This document shows, one piece after another, positions 1-10,111 of a DNA stretch of 64,000 nt. Each line of letters begins with the position of its first letter. The stretch's first letter is position 1. The notes under the pieces were generated by a model that saw nothing but the letters and a program-made list of their open reading frames with translations, did not search any database and was not told the origin of the DNA. The position numbers and the translations under genes are program-made. The stretch spans positions 21,452,001-21,516,000 of the forward strand of contig NC_091051.1 in assembly GCF_963966145.1 (NCBI RefSeq). Direction: 5' to 3'. Source of the stretch: Tenebrio molitor (lineage: Eukaryota; Arthropoda; Insecta; Coleoptera; Tenebrionidae).

Positions 1-1792
1 CCACAAACTGCACAAAACTGCATAAGTTTGTAACAGTAGATCGGCCCTTCACAAAGCCATGTTGAAAGTTCGATAACTGGTTTTTCACGAAGGGGGATAA
101 CGTATCGTGAAGTAAGATCTCAAAAACCTTAGCAAAGCTCGACAGCAGAACCACAGGCCTATAATTGTGAATTTGTTTTCTATCACCTTTTTTATAGATC
201 GGACAAATTATTGAATTTTTAAAAACAGCAGGAAATGTCGAGGAACTTAACGCACGGTTAAAAATTATAGTAAGTGGGGTTGTAATATTGTCACAAATGT
301 TTTTAATTACAAAAGCAGGAATACCATCCGGGCCAGAGGATTTTTTAGTTTTGAGTTTTTTTATTGCATCACTCATATTAGTTACAGTAAAAGTCGGAAT
401 AGTTAAGCAGCCGGAATTGCGCGAATACATATCGAAGTGATTATTATCTGAAACTGCTGTGGAAGATGAGGTATAAGTTTGTTGAAAGAAATCAGCAAAA
501 CCATTTGCTATGTCTGTAGGAGTCTGCAGTTCCTTGTCGTTGAAAGTCATGTAAGTAGGTATAAAATTGTTTTTCTTAATACAATCGATATAAGACCAAA
601 AACTTTTAGGATCTTTTGTTATATTTTGTTCCACTTGTAAAATATATTTACAATGGGCACGTTTGATTTCTAACTTGATAATCTTTCTGATAGACTTGAA
701 TTCATCGTAGCATAAAGGAGATTTGCTTTGTTTGTATATTAGCCAAAGTTTATGTTTTTGTCTCAGCTGCTTAACGATTGAGCTATTAAACCAAGGGGGA
801 TATTTCGATTTGTAAAAACGTAGGGATCTTGGAACACAAATACTAAATATATCATTCAGTTTGCTATAAAACGCCTCCATCATAACGTCAATATCAGATA
901 TAGGTTTTAGAAAAGACCAGTCAATGTCAGACAATTTTTTGTTTATTGCAACAAAATCAGCTTTTAGAAAATTAAAATGTTGTTTCTTAGATGAAATACC
1001 TTTAACTGATGTGTCATATTTATAAGCATATAGAATGTGAAGGGGTGGATGATGAACATCCTCTTTACACAATATATCAACGGCCTTGCTAACCACACAT
1101 TTCTTGTTCGAGCAAACTAGGTCCAGTATTCTGTTGAAGTCATTAGCGATATTGTTGTTCTGATGAAAACCCATGTAATTACAGAATTCAAGAAATATTC
1201 TAGATTTGTTGTCTTGGACGCCACTTAAAGCCAAAACATAATGAGAGATATTGAAATCGCCAATAATGATAACGTTTTTATTCAATACAAAGTCAAGAGA
1301 TTCAAAGCTATCAAAAAGCTTCACATACACATCAATAGAAGAGTTAGGTGGGACATAGAGAGCAAAAATGTAAAGAATTGAAGTCTTGGGAATTGATATT
1401 TTTACACAAACAATATCAACATTCGGTAACAGAGAAAAATCCGTGTTGTTCAAATCAATTCTTTCCATAACAAAAGCGGTACTCACAGCAACAAGCATAC
1501 CACCCCCCCTAGAACATTGGCAAGTAATAAAATCCCTGTCAGATCTGAAAATGTAATAAGAACTGTTACATAGTTCGTTGTCCAAGAGCGAGTCATTCAA
1601 CCATGTTTCCGAGATAATAACCACATCAAACTTTGATGAAATAATGCCATTGTAGAGTTCGGTCAATTTATTCCTTAGACTGCGCACGTTTTGGTAATAG
1701 ACCGACAAGTGCGATTTGCGTTGGTTTACTGGGCTTACGTGTAAATGAGATTCATCAACCAATACTCGCGAAGGTGAGAAAGAAGGTGATGG
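1..1792 (-). CDS. Non-LTR retrotransposon ORF2, endonuclease-reverse transcriptase (3' part outside window)
   Basis: One frame is open without a stop from 1792 to the window edge, about 597 codons. It begins with an APE-type endonuclease: VRSLRNK, then VVIISETWL, RSDRDF, RGGG, YVPP, IIGDFN and DVHHPP in family order. The N-terminal part of the reverse transcriptase follows: KSSGPDGIP, PIYKKGDR, NYRPVVLLSSFAKVFE and HGFVKGRSTV, where the window ends. The catalytic FxDD box is therefore not visible. In the family this protein nicks the target and primes cDNA synthesis. The frame follows directly on the UAG that ends the zinc-knuckle frame. Its first in-frame ATG is 98 codons in (1496-1498), after endonuclease motif SETWL, so no conventional start is evident. 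Motifs plus the PHD-bearing ORF1 suggest a CR1- or Jockey-group element; the clade is inferred. Confidence 0.93.
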
Positions 1793-2370
1793 CTATGCTG
1801 AAATGCCAAAGACATCTCTTTTGGCTTTAGTCAGTAATTCCTGATAGGATACACATTTACCAGATTCCCAAACAAAATGACGAGTATCAATATCTCCCTT
1901 CTGACGTGAATTCAGATTAATACAGTTAATACATCGAAGAATTTCGGATTGACATTCTTTAGTATTATGCTTTTCTCCACATTTCGAGCACGCCAAAGCA
2001 TTATTACAACTGCGAAAAGTATGACCGTAGCCGCAGCATCTGTAACAGCGAGTTAGTTCAACTGCATCAAAAATTTTACAGGTGTCGAGACCAACAATAA
2101 GATGACTTCTAGTTAGAGCCTTCCTGTAAGTCATTAAATCAACCTGCAAAACAGCCCTGAAAACTTTATCATTCTTTTTCAATGCAGAAAAATTGAGTAG
2201 TTTACAAACCGAATTAGTATCAAAAATATCAGGATTTTTTGTTGTAATATATGAAATTACTGAATCTTCTGGAATTATATCAGAAATACCAACAATACAG
2301 ATTCGGGGCAATAATTTTCTAGGTTCGTGAATATCATACTTTTCTGATAGTTTTTCTACAGCAATCTTTT
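1793..2370 (-). CDS. Non-LTR retrotransposon ORF1, zinc-knuckle part
   Basis: This is the C-terminal part of ORF1, in the frame -1 to the PHD-encoding part. Across the junction it reads KIAVEKLSEKYDIHEPRK and then LLPRICIVGIS without a stop. Two CCHC-like knuckles follow, CYRCCGYGHTFRSC and CSKCGEKHNTKEC, as in nucleic-acid-binding ORF1 proteins of insect non-LTR elements. The frame ends at UAG (1793-1795), and the endonuclease frame continues in the same phase immediately after it. The ATG at 2311 is probably not the true start, because homologous-looking sequence extends upstream to the frame change near 2367. The role in RNP formation is family knowledge. Confidence 0.85.
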
Positions 2371-3033
2371 TGAAATCGAGTCACATCCTACCAAAATACC
2401 GCCATCCTTGATTTGTTTAACTCTACTAAAATGAAAATCTTGATTTAATATATCAACTCCACTTAGAATATCATTTATTGTTTGAGACTTATCTTGATTT
2501 TTATTTTTTGGCTTGATAACAAAGGTTTGTTGACTCTGGGGTTCTTTATTCTGAGCCAAAACTTGAGAATGAGTAACATTTGCATTACCTTCATCCTTCA
2601 GACTTGTACCATCAAGTAATGAGTTCAATCTTTTAACCTCATGTTGTAGTAAAACATTATGATCTTTAAGTGTATCAATTTCAGTTTTAAGGACAACCAT
2701 CTGCTTATTTACACAGCTTCGCACAATATCCATGATCTCTACACCCAGTTTTTTCAAAAAATCATCTGCTGAATCTGGCTGCACAGATGACTGATGCCGA
2801 GAACCCGATGAACCAGAATTCTCGAGAGGATTAACTTTGTTTTGTGTGGGACTAGTCGATGCACACCAGTTACACTTCCAATTCTTAGCCTTTCCAGCCG
2901 ATTTTAACATCTTTAGCTCGTCATCATCTATCCCGCAACAATTCACATGATAATCTAACTTGCAAGTAGAATTACAAGATAAGTAATCGTCATGACGGCT
3001 AATGGAGCGATTACACTTACCACATTTACCCAT
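2356..3033 (-). CDS. Non-LTR retrotransposon ORF1, N-terminal PHD-finger part
   Basis: The first good start is the ATG at 3033-3031 (MGKCGKC); the frame extends a few codons further only through non-ATG codons. Residues about 4-57 form a PHD-type C4HC3 zinc finger: CGKC, CNSTC, YH, CC and WKCNWC. A basic and serine-rich linker and a predicted coiled coil (IDTLKDHNVLLQHEVKRLN) follow, and then a region ending VKQIKDGGILVGCDS. PHD fingers in ORF1 are known from CR1-type elements. The frame stops shortly after a run of five A residues near 2370. One additional A, or a -1 ribosomal slip there, joins it to the zinc-knuckle frame. I read this as a single-base lesion or a frameshift site. Confidence 0.85.
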   Translation of the reverse strand: MGKCGKCNRSISRHDDYLSCNSTCKLDYHVNCCGIDDDELKMLKSAGKAKNWKCNWCASTSPTQNKVNPLENSGSSGSRHQSSVQPDSADDFLKKLGVEIMDIVRSCVNKQMVVLKTEIDTLKDHNVLLQHEVKRLNSLLDGTSLKDEGNANVTHSQVLAQNKEPQSQQTFVIKPKNKNQDKSQTINDILSGVDILNQDFHFSRVKQIKDGGILVGCDSISKRLL

Positions 3034-3044
3034 CTTTATCACAT

Positions 3045-3078
<34 letters not shown>

Positions 3079-3420
3079 ACCAACTGATAATTATTAACGT
3101 TAAAAGATAGTGATTAGAGAAATATATAAACGCCTCCTGCAATGTATGGGTGCAAGCAAGATCGCAACAATCGGCTGGCACCCGCGTTAGAGATAGAAAC
3201 CGGTTATTAGCGATAGCGTACTTACCAGAAAAAAGTGAGTGAAACAGTAAGCGAGGAAAAAAATCAAAACAACGTAGAGATTAGATCAACGGTAACAAAC
3301 TCTAAATAATAGCCAACACTAAATGCAAAAAAGTGAGGATTTACTGTGAATAAAACACCTTCAAAAGCTAGAACTTCACAGCACAGCACAGCTACCATGC
3401 CTTATTTGTATTGTATTATG
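3034..3420 (-). other. Probable 5' untranslated region of the non-LTR element, with T28 tract
   Basis: The sequence directly upstream of ORF1 on the minus strand has no long ORF. A run of 28 A on the plus strand (3049-3076), which is T28 on the element's sense strand, ends about 15 bp before the ORF1 ATG. The 5' end of the element is not defined. Near 3430 the sequence passes into a repeat also present at 42735. The target-site duplication cannot be checked because the 3' end is outside the window. Confidence 0.5.
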
Positions 3421-3429
3421 TATTGATAT

Positions 3430-3665
3430 CGCAACAATCAGCGAAAAGTTTACTTGGAGTTTTGAGGTTTTCTGGTGTGGAATATCGCGGCATGGCAAAA
3501 TTGAGGTCACCCTACCTTGATCGTGCTCAACTGATTAGTTCAGTTTAGGAAGTCCTTTCTCGATTATCGCTTGAGATGGGACTTTTTTTTTTCAAAATTG
3601 AGATTATCACATTTACCCAAATACTATATTTTTCTCTGGTGAGGCAGTTCTGGGACACCTATATA
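3430..3665. mobile_element. Terminal part of a mariner-like repeat (copy also at 42735-42932)
   Basis: The stretch shares AAAAGTTTACT, TCTCGATTATCGCTT, CACATTTACCCAAATACT and AGGCAGTTCTGGGACA with 42735-42932 in the same order and strand. The end CAGTTCTGGGACACC resembles a Tc1/mariner terminus read outward. No transposase is visible. The two copies are clearly diverged. Confidence 0.6.
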
Positions 3666-3750
3666 TGTACTATCTTGTACTATTGCGATCATTACATTTT
3701 GCACATAATTTTTTTGTCATATAAAAAAAATTACTCTAAAGCATGCTTTA

Positions 3751-4225
3751 TTGAAATTGTCACACTTGAATGATGAAATTGTTGTCACTTATAATTACAC
3801 GAGGTTTTTTTGTCGAAGTAAACTTGAGATTTCAATGAGAATTTTGTTGCCTGGCAATTTAACGAAAAAAACTGCCTCTGGCAGTTTTTTGAGTTTAATT
3901 GCCAGGCAACAAAACTCGAATTATAAATGGCAAGTTTACTTCGACCCACAAAAAAAGCTTGAGTATAATTCAGTAAGACAATTTAAGGCACATTATTGTT
4001 GATGGCTTTTTCAATTTCTCCACTCGAAGACTCTCCAAATCGCCACATTTTCACAGATTAGATACTTTTCTGACAACGCAAGTTTAAGAAAAAATTGTTT
4101 ACACTTTTGGTTGTCATGTCAGGGTTGCTAGAGACCGATGATGCAGACCTACTAGAATCAGACGCTTTCAAACGTTAGGTTCCGTTTTGTCGCTGGAAAA
4201 GTTAGGGCAAACTTTTTTCGCTGTC
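3751..4225. repeat. Foldback repeat, family C, copy 1
   Basis: Two inverted arms (about 3786-3870 and 3895-3970) share GTCGAAGTAAACTTG and GTTGCCTGGCAATT in opposite orientation. A smaller hairpin (AAAACTGCC / GGCAGTTTT) lies at the centre. The downstream stretch 4128-4225 (GATGCAGACCTACTAGA, TTAGGTTCCGTTTTG) recurs at 46930-47025 in the same relation to a second foldback, so both belong to one family. The 83-codon ORF across the arms is a by-product of the repeat. Confidence 0.75.
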
Positions 4226-4235
4226 ATAATGACAT

Positions 4236-4264
4236 GGTTTTTGGTAATGGTAATGGTAATGGTT
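4236..4264. repeat. Short microsatellite (GGTAAT)n
   Basis: Three to four imperfect copies of GGTAAT follow the family C repeat. The matching position in the second family C copy lacks the array. Confidence 0.7.
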
Positions 4265-4557
4265 TTTAATGTATGAATTAAGTTGTCAAATTAATCTACA
4301 ATTTGTCAATATGAACGATGAAAAATTATTAAGTTTATAGTTTTTATTTATTTATTTTCTATTTTTTATTAATAAAATCTCGTTCTATTCCATTTGTCTG
4401 ATTTTTAAAACTTCTTGAATGTTTTGTTCGTAAATTTGACATTCCATTTTCAAAATTGACACAACAATCAAAATTGAGGTTATTAATAGGCAAAATAATC
4501 CAAACTGCCTTATAGACTACGTCCACCGATAGAATGCATTTTTTTAAATATCCTTAG

Positions 4558-4917
4558 CACGGCTTCCTAGATTAATAAGAGTTGAAGCCTCTAATACGGC
4601 TGGTCGAGTTCCTTGAACTGTCTGTTCCTTCAAAAGCCAAAAGTATAGTAGCGGCCTCTACCAAAAAACGTAAATTATTTAAATTAAATTAATGAAAAAT
4701 CGTATTAATGTTTTTTTTAATCAATAATCCACTTTTTGAAGTAGTGTATGTAACATACAAATTACGATTCTTTTTAAAATGAGATTTGTACGCGGTTAAG
4801 CAGCCAAATACACAAATGTATAGTGGCGCCCTCTCAGGAACAGTAAAAATGCTTGCAACTGATGAACTCGACCAGCCGTATTAGAGGCTTCGACTCTTAT
4901 TAATCTAGGAAGCCGTG
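4558..4917. mobile_element. MITE with perfect 8-bp TSD (hAT-like)
   Basis: A 360-bp element with terminal inverted repeats of about 55 bp (start CACGGCTTCCTAGATTAAT; the other end matches in reverse complement). It is flanked by the identical 8-bp direct repeat ATCCTTAG at 4550-4557 and 4918-4925. An 8-bp duplication is typical of hAT and a few other superfamilies; hAT is the best fit but is inferred. There is no coding capacity. The strong arm identity suggests a fairly recent insertion. Confidence 0.85.
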
Positions 4918-4974
4918 ATCCTTAGATAACAAAATCCCCAAACCATAAGATTAAAATATTAAGAAAGTGTCATA

Positions 4975-5213
4975 CGGTGTGATCAAGAATGACTGAGTCT
5001 GTTGGTAACAATGAGATTTGGCAAATTTAAAATTTACCATCAAAGGTTCATTTTTGTAATAGCATAAACATAACCGGCATAACCGAAAATGTTTTTAATG
5101 TCGTCTCAAGTTAAAAAATTCAGTCAGCGCGAATTACGAGACAAAAAACACCAGCACTTTTCAACTGTTTCATTGCCAACACCCAACAGACTCAGTCATT
5201 GTTGATCACGCTG
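4975..5213. mobile_element. MITE with TA duplication (Tc1/mariner type)
   Basis: A 239-bp element with inverted ends of about 31 bp (CGGTGTGATCAAGAATGAC and, reversed, CAGCGTGATCAACAATGAC), both continuing into TGAGTCTGTTGG. TA lies on each side (4973-4974, 5214-5215). It is non-coding. Confidence 0.8.
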
Positions 5214-5503
5214 TAGATTGTGTTGGTAATATCTTGAAGCATTCGCGCCACTGATTCTCATTGGTTGTTATGAAACCCCAGCGAAAAATAAATTATATGA
5301 CATTTCAAATTTGAAATTGTCAGTTCTGTCAAGTGGTTTAAGCATTTAGATTTGCGATTTTTCATCTTTAGAGCTTTGTTTTGCGATTCTCTGGTTTTAA
5401 AGGGTATTCGTTTTGATCGTGTTGCTGTTCTGATCTTTTCCATTGCGATTTTTTGTTGATTTTTTTAAATTTGTGAAGTGAGTGCGTGCCTCAAGAATCC
5501 AGC

Positions 5504-5552
5504 ATTATGAACACTTTAAGTAACATTACAAACATCGAAAATGATACAGAGG
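5504..5552 (+). CDS. Possible first coding exon of an unidentified gene
   Basis: ATG AAC ACT begins a 15-codon reading (MNTLSNITNIENDTE) that runs into a splice-donor-like GAG|GTAATT. The upstream 250 bp are not recognisably repeat-derived and contain an initiator-like TCAGTT. No downstream exon was found, and the following kilobase holds MITEs and a transposase relic. This is a weak candidate. Confidence 0.2.
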
Positions 5553-5596
5553 TAATTTTTGTTCATGCATTAAATAGGAGTACATATTAAATAATC

Positions 5597-5893
5597 GGCC
5601 ATTTGTCACTTTAACTACTTCTGGAATTTTCCCGTTTTTTCTGGTTAGACAGCCTCAGGGCGTCCTCCTGCATCGTTTTCTACCACTCAAACCTTGTGCA
5701 AATGAATGTTCCTTACCCTTCAGTTATACTAAGACATTGGCGCGACCTTGACGCGACCTTGAAACACAACAAGAGAGAAAAAAGGCATTTGCACAAGGTT
5801 TGAATGGTGGGAAACGATCTAGGAGGACGCCCTGAGGCTGTCTAGCCAGAAAAAACGCGAAAATTCCGGAAGTAGTTAAAGTGAACAATTACC
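5597..5893. mobile_element. Foldback MITE with 8-bp TSD
   Basis: A 297-bp element whose arms of about 100 bp are near-perfect inverted copies (CAGCCTCAGGGCGTCCTCCT against AGGAGGACGCCCTGAGGCTG). The identical direct repeat AAATAATC lies at 5589-5596 and 5894-5901. The termini start GG, unlike the CA ends of the other 8-bp-TSD element here. The superfamily is unclear (hAT, Merlin and Mutator are all possible). RNA across it would fold into a long hairpin. Confidence 0.8.
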
Positions 5894-5921
5894 AAATAAT
5901 CTCTTGCTTGTGTTTAGCCAT

Positions 5922-5970
5922 TTCCGAAAAAAGCTGGATATTTTAATTTCAATAGCCAGCTTTTTCGGAA
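5922..5970. repeat. Small hairpin
   Basis: TTCCGAAAAAAGCTGG and CCAGCTTTTTCGGAA form a 15-bp stem with one bulge around an 18-nt loop. The function is unknown. Confidence 0.6.
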
Positions 5971-6419
5971 TTTCGAAAATGTGTATCACGTGTAAACCTG
6001 CTCTTTCCATTTTTTAAAATTTCGTGCCGGATCTATTTGTTATAGCGTAACTGAACATTTTTAGTAACATTTATGTCAAGCAATCTATGAGTGGACAGAG
6101 TTTATCTACAAATGTTAATAGTTTACAAGAGAATCAAAGGAATCAAGTTGTTTAGAAATCGCTGAAAAATTGGCGGGCAGTTTTGACGAACGACCAACCT
6201 AAAACAGTCAACGTTTTATGTCATTCGAGGTTATGTTGGATTTTTTTTATTAACATTTTTTGAGTTTCATCATGAATTTCTGATAAAATTTGTAAAGTGA
6301 TGATAAAATATTGCCTTCAACTTATTCAGAATATAACAAAGACTTAAACAACAAAGTAAAAAGACTGTAATTATGAGTATAAGCATTAAATGAAACATAA
6401 AAGGTAAATGCTCTGGTTT
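5971..6419. other. No feature recognised
   Basis: AT-rich sequence without a convincing ORF, palindrome or repeat shared with the rest of the window. Confidence 0.5.
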
Positions 6420-6960
6420 CAGTGCCTGAACTTTTTGAATTTGATATGGATGTAAGCCTTGCTCCTTTAGGTTAGGCCGAACTACAAACTGAGAAACTTC
6501 CAGTTGATCTGCAAGACGCCAAGTACTTGTTCGTGGCTGGTTTTCAATTTCATGAAGAATTTCTTCTTCTGCAAGTGAAATACGATCTTCTCATTGACGT
6601 CCAACGTGCAAGATCGCGTTTATTCATGTGGAAACGCTCGAAATCACGAAGATGCTGCACAACGTTAACAAAGGTTCGTGCATTGAAGTATCCTTTGAGG
6701 TAACCTTTCACCGTAAATTTGCCATGTTGGCTCTGAATGTCCACGGGCTTCGCCATTGATCAAAATCATATCGGTTTTCTTCAGGTTGGCGAAAGCCATT
6801 TGTGATTTAAATTGAGATCAAGATATTGAGGTTCTTGTCAGAATGACTTAATTTTGAATTAAATAACGACAAAAGTCTTTCATGATTTTTTTGAGCCATT
6901 TTGTCATCAAATTTAACTAAGAAATTAAACATACTTATTTATATTATAAGTAGGTATAAG
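6420..6960 (-). pseudogene. Mariner-like transposase N-terminal relic
   Basis: The minus strand from 6756 encodes MAKPVDIQSQ and then, with a frame change near 6596, NARTFVNVVQHLRDF, NKRDL, MREDRISLAEEEILHEI, RTSTWRLADQLEVSQ and LHPYQIQKVQALKP. This is the helix-turn-helix half of the mariner-type transposases found in many insect genomes. The catalytic core is absent. The upstream sequence to about 6960 is shared with the relic at 56780-57311. The protein is dead. Confidence 0.75.
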
Positions 6961-7063
6961 CTTAATATACAAAGACGCCACAAATAAGAAAGTAAGTAAA
7001 CTTATGTAGTTCTGATGCGTAATAAACAGGTTTCACCTATTTGAATGATAATGAGCTGATATA

Positions 7064-7246
7064 CTCCGTACGGTGATAGATTGCACGTTTTTAAATTCTA
7101 GTTCCAAAACATAAAGCAGTGAAAAATACTAAACTCTCGTTTCACGTTATGTAGAAAACCGTTGTATCCCTGCAGATTAATTCCCGCCAAACCAGTTTCT
7201 GTGTCTGTCTTCTGTCAAAAAACGTGCAATCTATCAGAGTACGGAG
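7064..7246. mobile_element. TA-flanked MITE
   Basis: A 183-bp element with inverted ends CTCCGTACGGTGATAGATTG and CTCCGTACTCTGATAGATTG, both followed by CACGTTTTT. TA is on both sides. It is non-coding. Confidence 0.8.
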
Positions 7247-7254
7247 TATACTTG

Positions 7255-8300
7255 TGTATGAAATTTACTGGTGATGAATGAATAAAATCATCATAAGTTG
7301 TAAAGAAATTAATTCAGGGTTACTCTCGAATGTGCATCATGCACTTAAAAAATAGGAAACAAATAATAAACCACGTAACTACACAAATGCGCGTCCTTAA
7401 AATAAGTGCATATTTAAAAAATGTGCCCCAGAACTTTTACAAAAATCCAATGAAGTACCTAGCTAATCATTGGAAATTGCGTTTTAGATCAGAATGATTT
7501 TTCTGTAATCGCTAATTAAAACAGTTCACCCTTGTTAACATTTCAGGTGGCTCGTTATAAAGATATTCAAATGAAATGAAATGACGCAATACGTAATAAA
7601 ATTGCTAGTTTCCCGGCGCTCTGGAACATAATTTCATTGCAACTTTAACTGCGCATTTTCATCCATTAACTAAAACTATTTTTTAATTCTGTACAGTTTT
7701 GTGACACAATTTGATTAATGTCAACAGTTTTTTAGCAAATTAAAAAATTTCGCGAGTTTTTTGTTGCAAATGTTGCAGCCCGAAGTAGCTCTTCAATAAG
7801 TACTGGGTGATTATAAATGACTGTGTCTTTTTTTCATGGGTTGGTAATACTATTGTTGGTTATTCTGCTGTCAATTCTTTTTTAATGTGAGAGTACTGAT
7901 AGTTGCATAAACGTAGGCGGATTCGCCTAGTTGACACTATTTAAGATATCAGATTTGCCAAAGTAATTTTGTAAAAATATTCCCAACTTACGAAAAAAAA
8001 CTCACATTCATAATTAAAGTGGGCTTTGACTTAGATTGGCAATACTGTTGTGTTGTTTTAATTTAAAAGAAATGAAGCACTAGAAAATAATACAGTGTTA
8101 TTGATAAATCATAGAAAATGTTCAAAGTGTTCTCCTCCGGCTTGGATACAACTGTTAAGTCGTTGTTTGATATTTTGTATTGAATTTTAAAACGCCCTTT
8201 TGACAATTCAAATCAAGTTTTCAAATTTCAACAGTGTTGTCAATTTAATCCAAAAGTCATAGCCTACTTTATTTATAAATTTAAATGATCTCACGGTATT
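7255..8300. other. No feature recognised
   Basis: AT-rich intergenic or intronic sequence. No ORF, splice-bounded exon or long inverted repeat could be supported here. Confidence 0.5.
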
Positions 8301-8305
8301 TTATA

Positions 8306-8857
8306 CAGGGTGTTTTCGAAGTTGAGGGGTTCCTTGTAACACGAGATACTATACATTATTCTTAAGAATTTTAGCCTAAATCTTCTTAGTAAAATGTTTG
8401 TATTAAGGGAGATAATTGATTGTATATTTTTATTGTTTTCTAAAATTTTAAGTCCGGTCCTGTCTATTTCTCCGCTGTCCTAGATTTAATAACTAACTGG
8501 TGTCTCTCTGGACGCCGCAGCTGCATTCTGATAACGTGATAACATTGCCCATTCATTAGCAACATATCTGTGAGCTCATTATTTTCGTAATGATAAAACC
8601 ATTCCGACTAATTAGATGACAACTCTGACAGTATATTTGATTAACGTCCATGCTCATTTGATTTTTTTTTGTCAATTCTAATTTCTAACAAATCAGCGCA
8701 AATTTGAGCAGGACCGGTTTCAAAAATTTCAAAAAAAATAACTTATTGTATCTTCATTGCCGTACACATTTTACTAAGGTGACTTTGGCTAAAACTCTTT
8801 AGAACAACGCATACTATCACAGGTTAAAAGGAACACCTCAACTTCGAAAACACCCTG
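8306..8857. mobile_element. MITE family F, copy 1
   Basis: A 552-bp element with ends CAGGGTGTTTTCGAAGTTGA and the matching inverted copy, TA on each side. The 568-bp copy at 30120-30687 aligns over its whole length in the same orientation, including TTTCTCCGCTGT and AGGACCGGTTTC. The ends are of Tc1/mariner type. It is non-coding. Confidence 0.88.
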
Positions 8858-9227
8858 TATATACAGCTGGTCCCGATATAATCTGCTAAATTAATTGTTG
8901 GCGTTTGTAAGGATGACAGTATCTAAGCAACCATAACTGAATCGTTTGTGACAAATCTGACAAATTGAATAAAATTAATGACATTTATTGAAAACGCTGT
9001 ATCCTGTGTGCAATAATTCAGTAGGTTATTTAGGTACAAAAGCCGATTTTGTAGCTTGAGATAAATGATAAATGAATAATAAATAAAGTGGTGTTCTTCA
9101 AAGTGCAAATAATGTAGAGCTAGTGTGTGCAAAATTGTGGAACAACTGTGTAATAAGAGTATCGTCTTAGTGGTTAAACAGTCAAAATAATGTATTGATT
9201 AAATTATTTACATTTTACATACTCGTA

Positions 9228-9442
9228 CAGTCATGGCCACGGAATTTCGTCAGTCATTGTCATTCAATTGGATTTTTGACATGGATGCTACTGATGACAT
9301 TTTGATTTTTATTGTGCGTAACAGAATTTCTGTCACAAAAATTTTGAATGACACTCACTCATAATGACAATAAAGCTTAGGCTACACAAGTTTTTTCGAA
9401 TTGACAATAAAATAACTGACGAAATTCCGTGGCTGTAAACTG
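9228..9442. mobile_element. TA-flanked MITE
   Basis: A 215-bp element; inverted ends carry GCCACGGAATTTCGTCAGT after a short variable terminus, with TA on both sides. The CACGGAAT core also appears in the ends at 25462-25706 and 54742-54988, suggesting related transposases. Confidence 0.8.
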
Positions 9443-9680
9443 TACTACGTTAACCAAGAATAATAATTAATAAAAGGTAACTGTAAACTAGATTTTTCTA
9501 TGTGCCTTCCGTTGGCAGATATACACATTTGAGTACGCCGGTAAACTTTCTCCAGCGAGTGATTGGGAGATTTTAAATTGTAGGCTTGTAGCCCAACACT
9601 ACAAAATGCAGTAGAATACATTAATTAGAGCATAATTTCAGGACAAAAAAATGTTACTGTTTGAAGGATATATTTCAATT

Positions 9681-10111
9681 TTTTTTTTTAGCTTTTCCCC
9701 TTTCACCTTACTTGGCCTATCAGGTACCTTTTACGGTCGGCTTGTTTTTGTCATCTTTCCTGTGGTGCGGCGGGGCTCCGGGGTACTTTCCCCGGCTACC
9801 CACGCCCACCCTCTCTCTTCTCCTTTTTTTGGACGACACAACACGAATACAACAACACACAACATCCATGGGAGGCCCATCCGGTCTGGGATTCGAACCC
9901 TGCTGACCTCGCGGTGGTGTCGGAAGAGTGTCGCTCTTCCTTCCACCACCCTACCGTCAGCCCCTGATAGACATACCATACACATCCATGGCCCGGCGGA
10001 GGTTCCTTCCTTCGAAAAAATCCTCCCCCTTCGGTGGGATTCGAACCCACTAGCGCCGGGACCGCGACCTCGGAGCACTGTCTCCGACAGCCATGAGGCC
10101 ACCGAGCTACC
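9681..10111 (-). mobile_element. SINE with two tRNA-like units
   Basis: Read on the minus strand, the 5' unit has an RNA polymerase III A box (TAGCTCGGTGG, 10099-10109) and a consensus B box (GGTTCGAATCC, 10037-10047). A long variable-arm-like segment between them resembles a class II (Ser/Leu-type) tRNA. A second unit follows with another perfect B box at 9889-9899 and a weak A box. The element is GC-rich and ends in an A-rich tail (plus-strand T run 9679-9689). Direct repeats TATTTCAATTTT (9671) and TATTTCAAATTTT (10112) flank it as a target-site duplication from L1-like priming. It lies within a mariner relic. ORFs of up to 208 codons here are incidental. Confidence 0.85.

Noticed and set aside
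9850..10110. Functional tRNA genes
   Set aside because: The B boxes are perfect, but no acceptor stem or anticodon arm folds convincingly and the units are fused with an A-rich tail.
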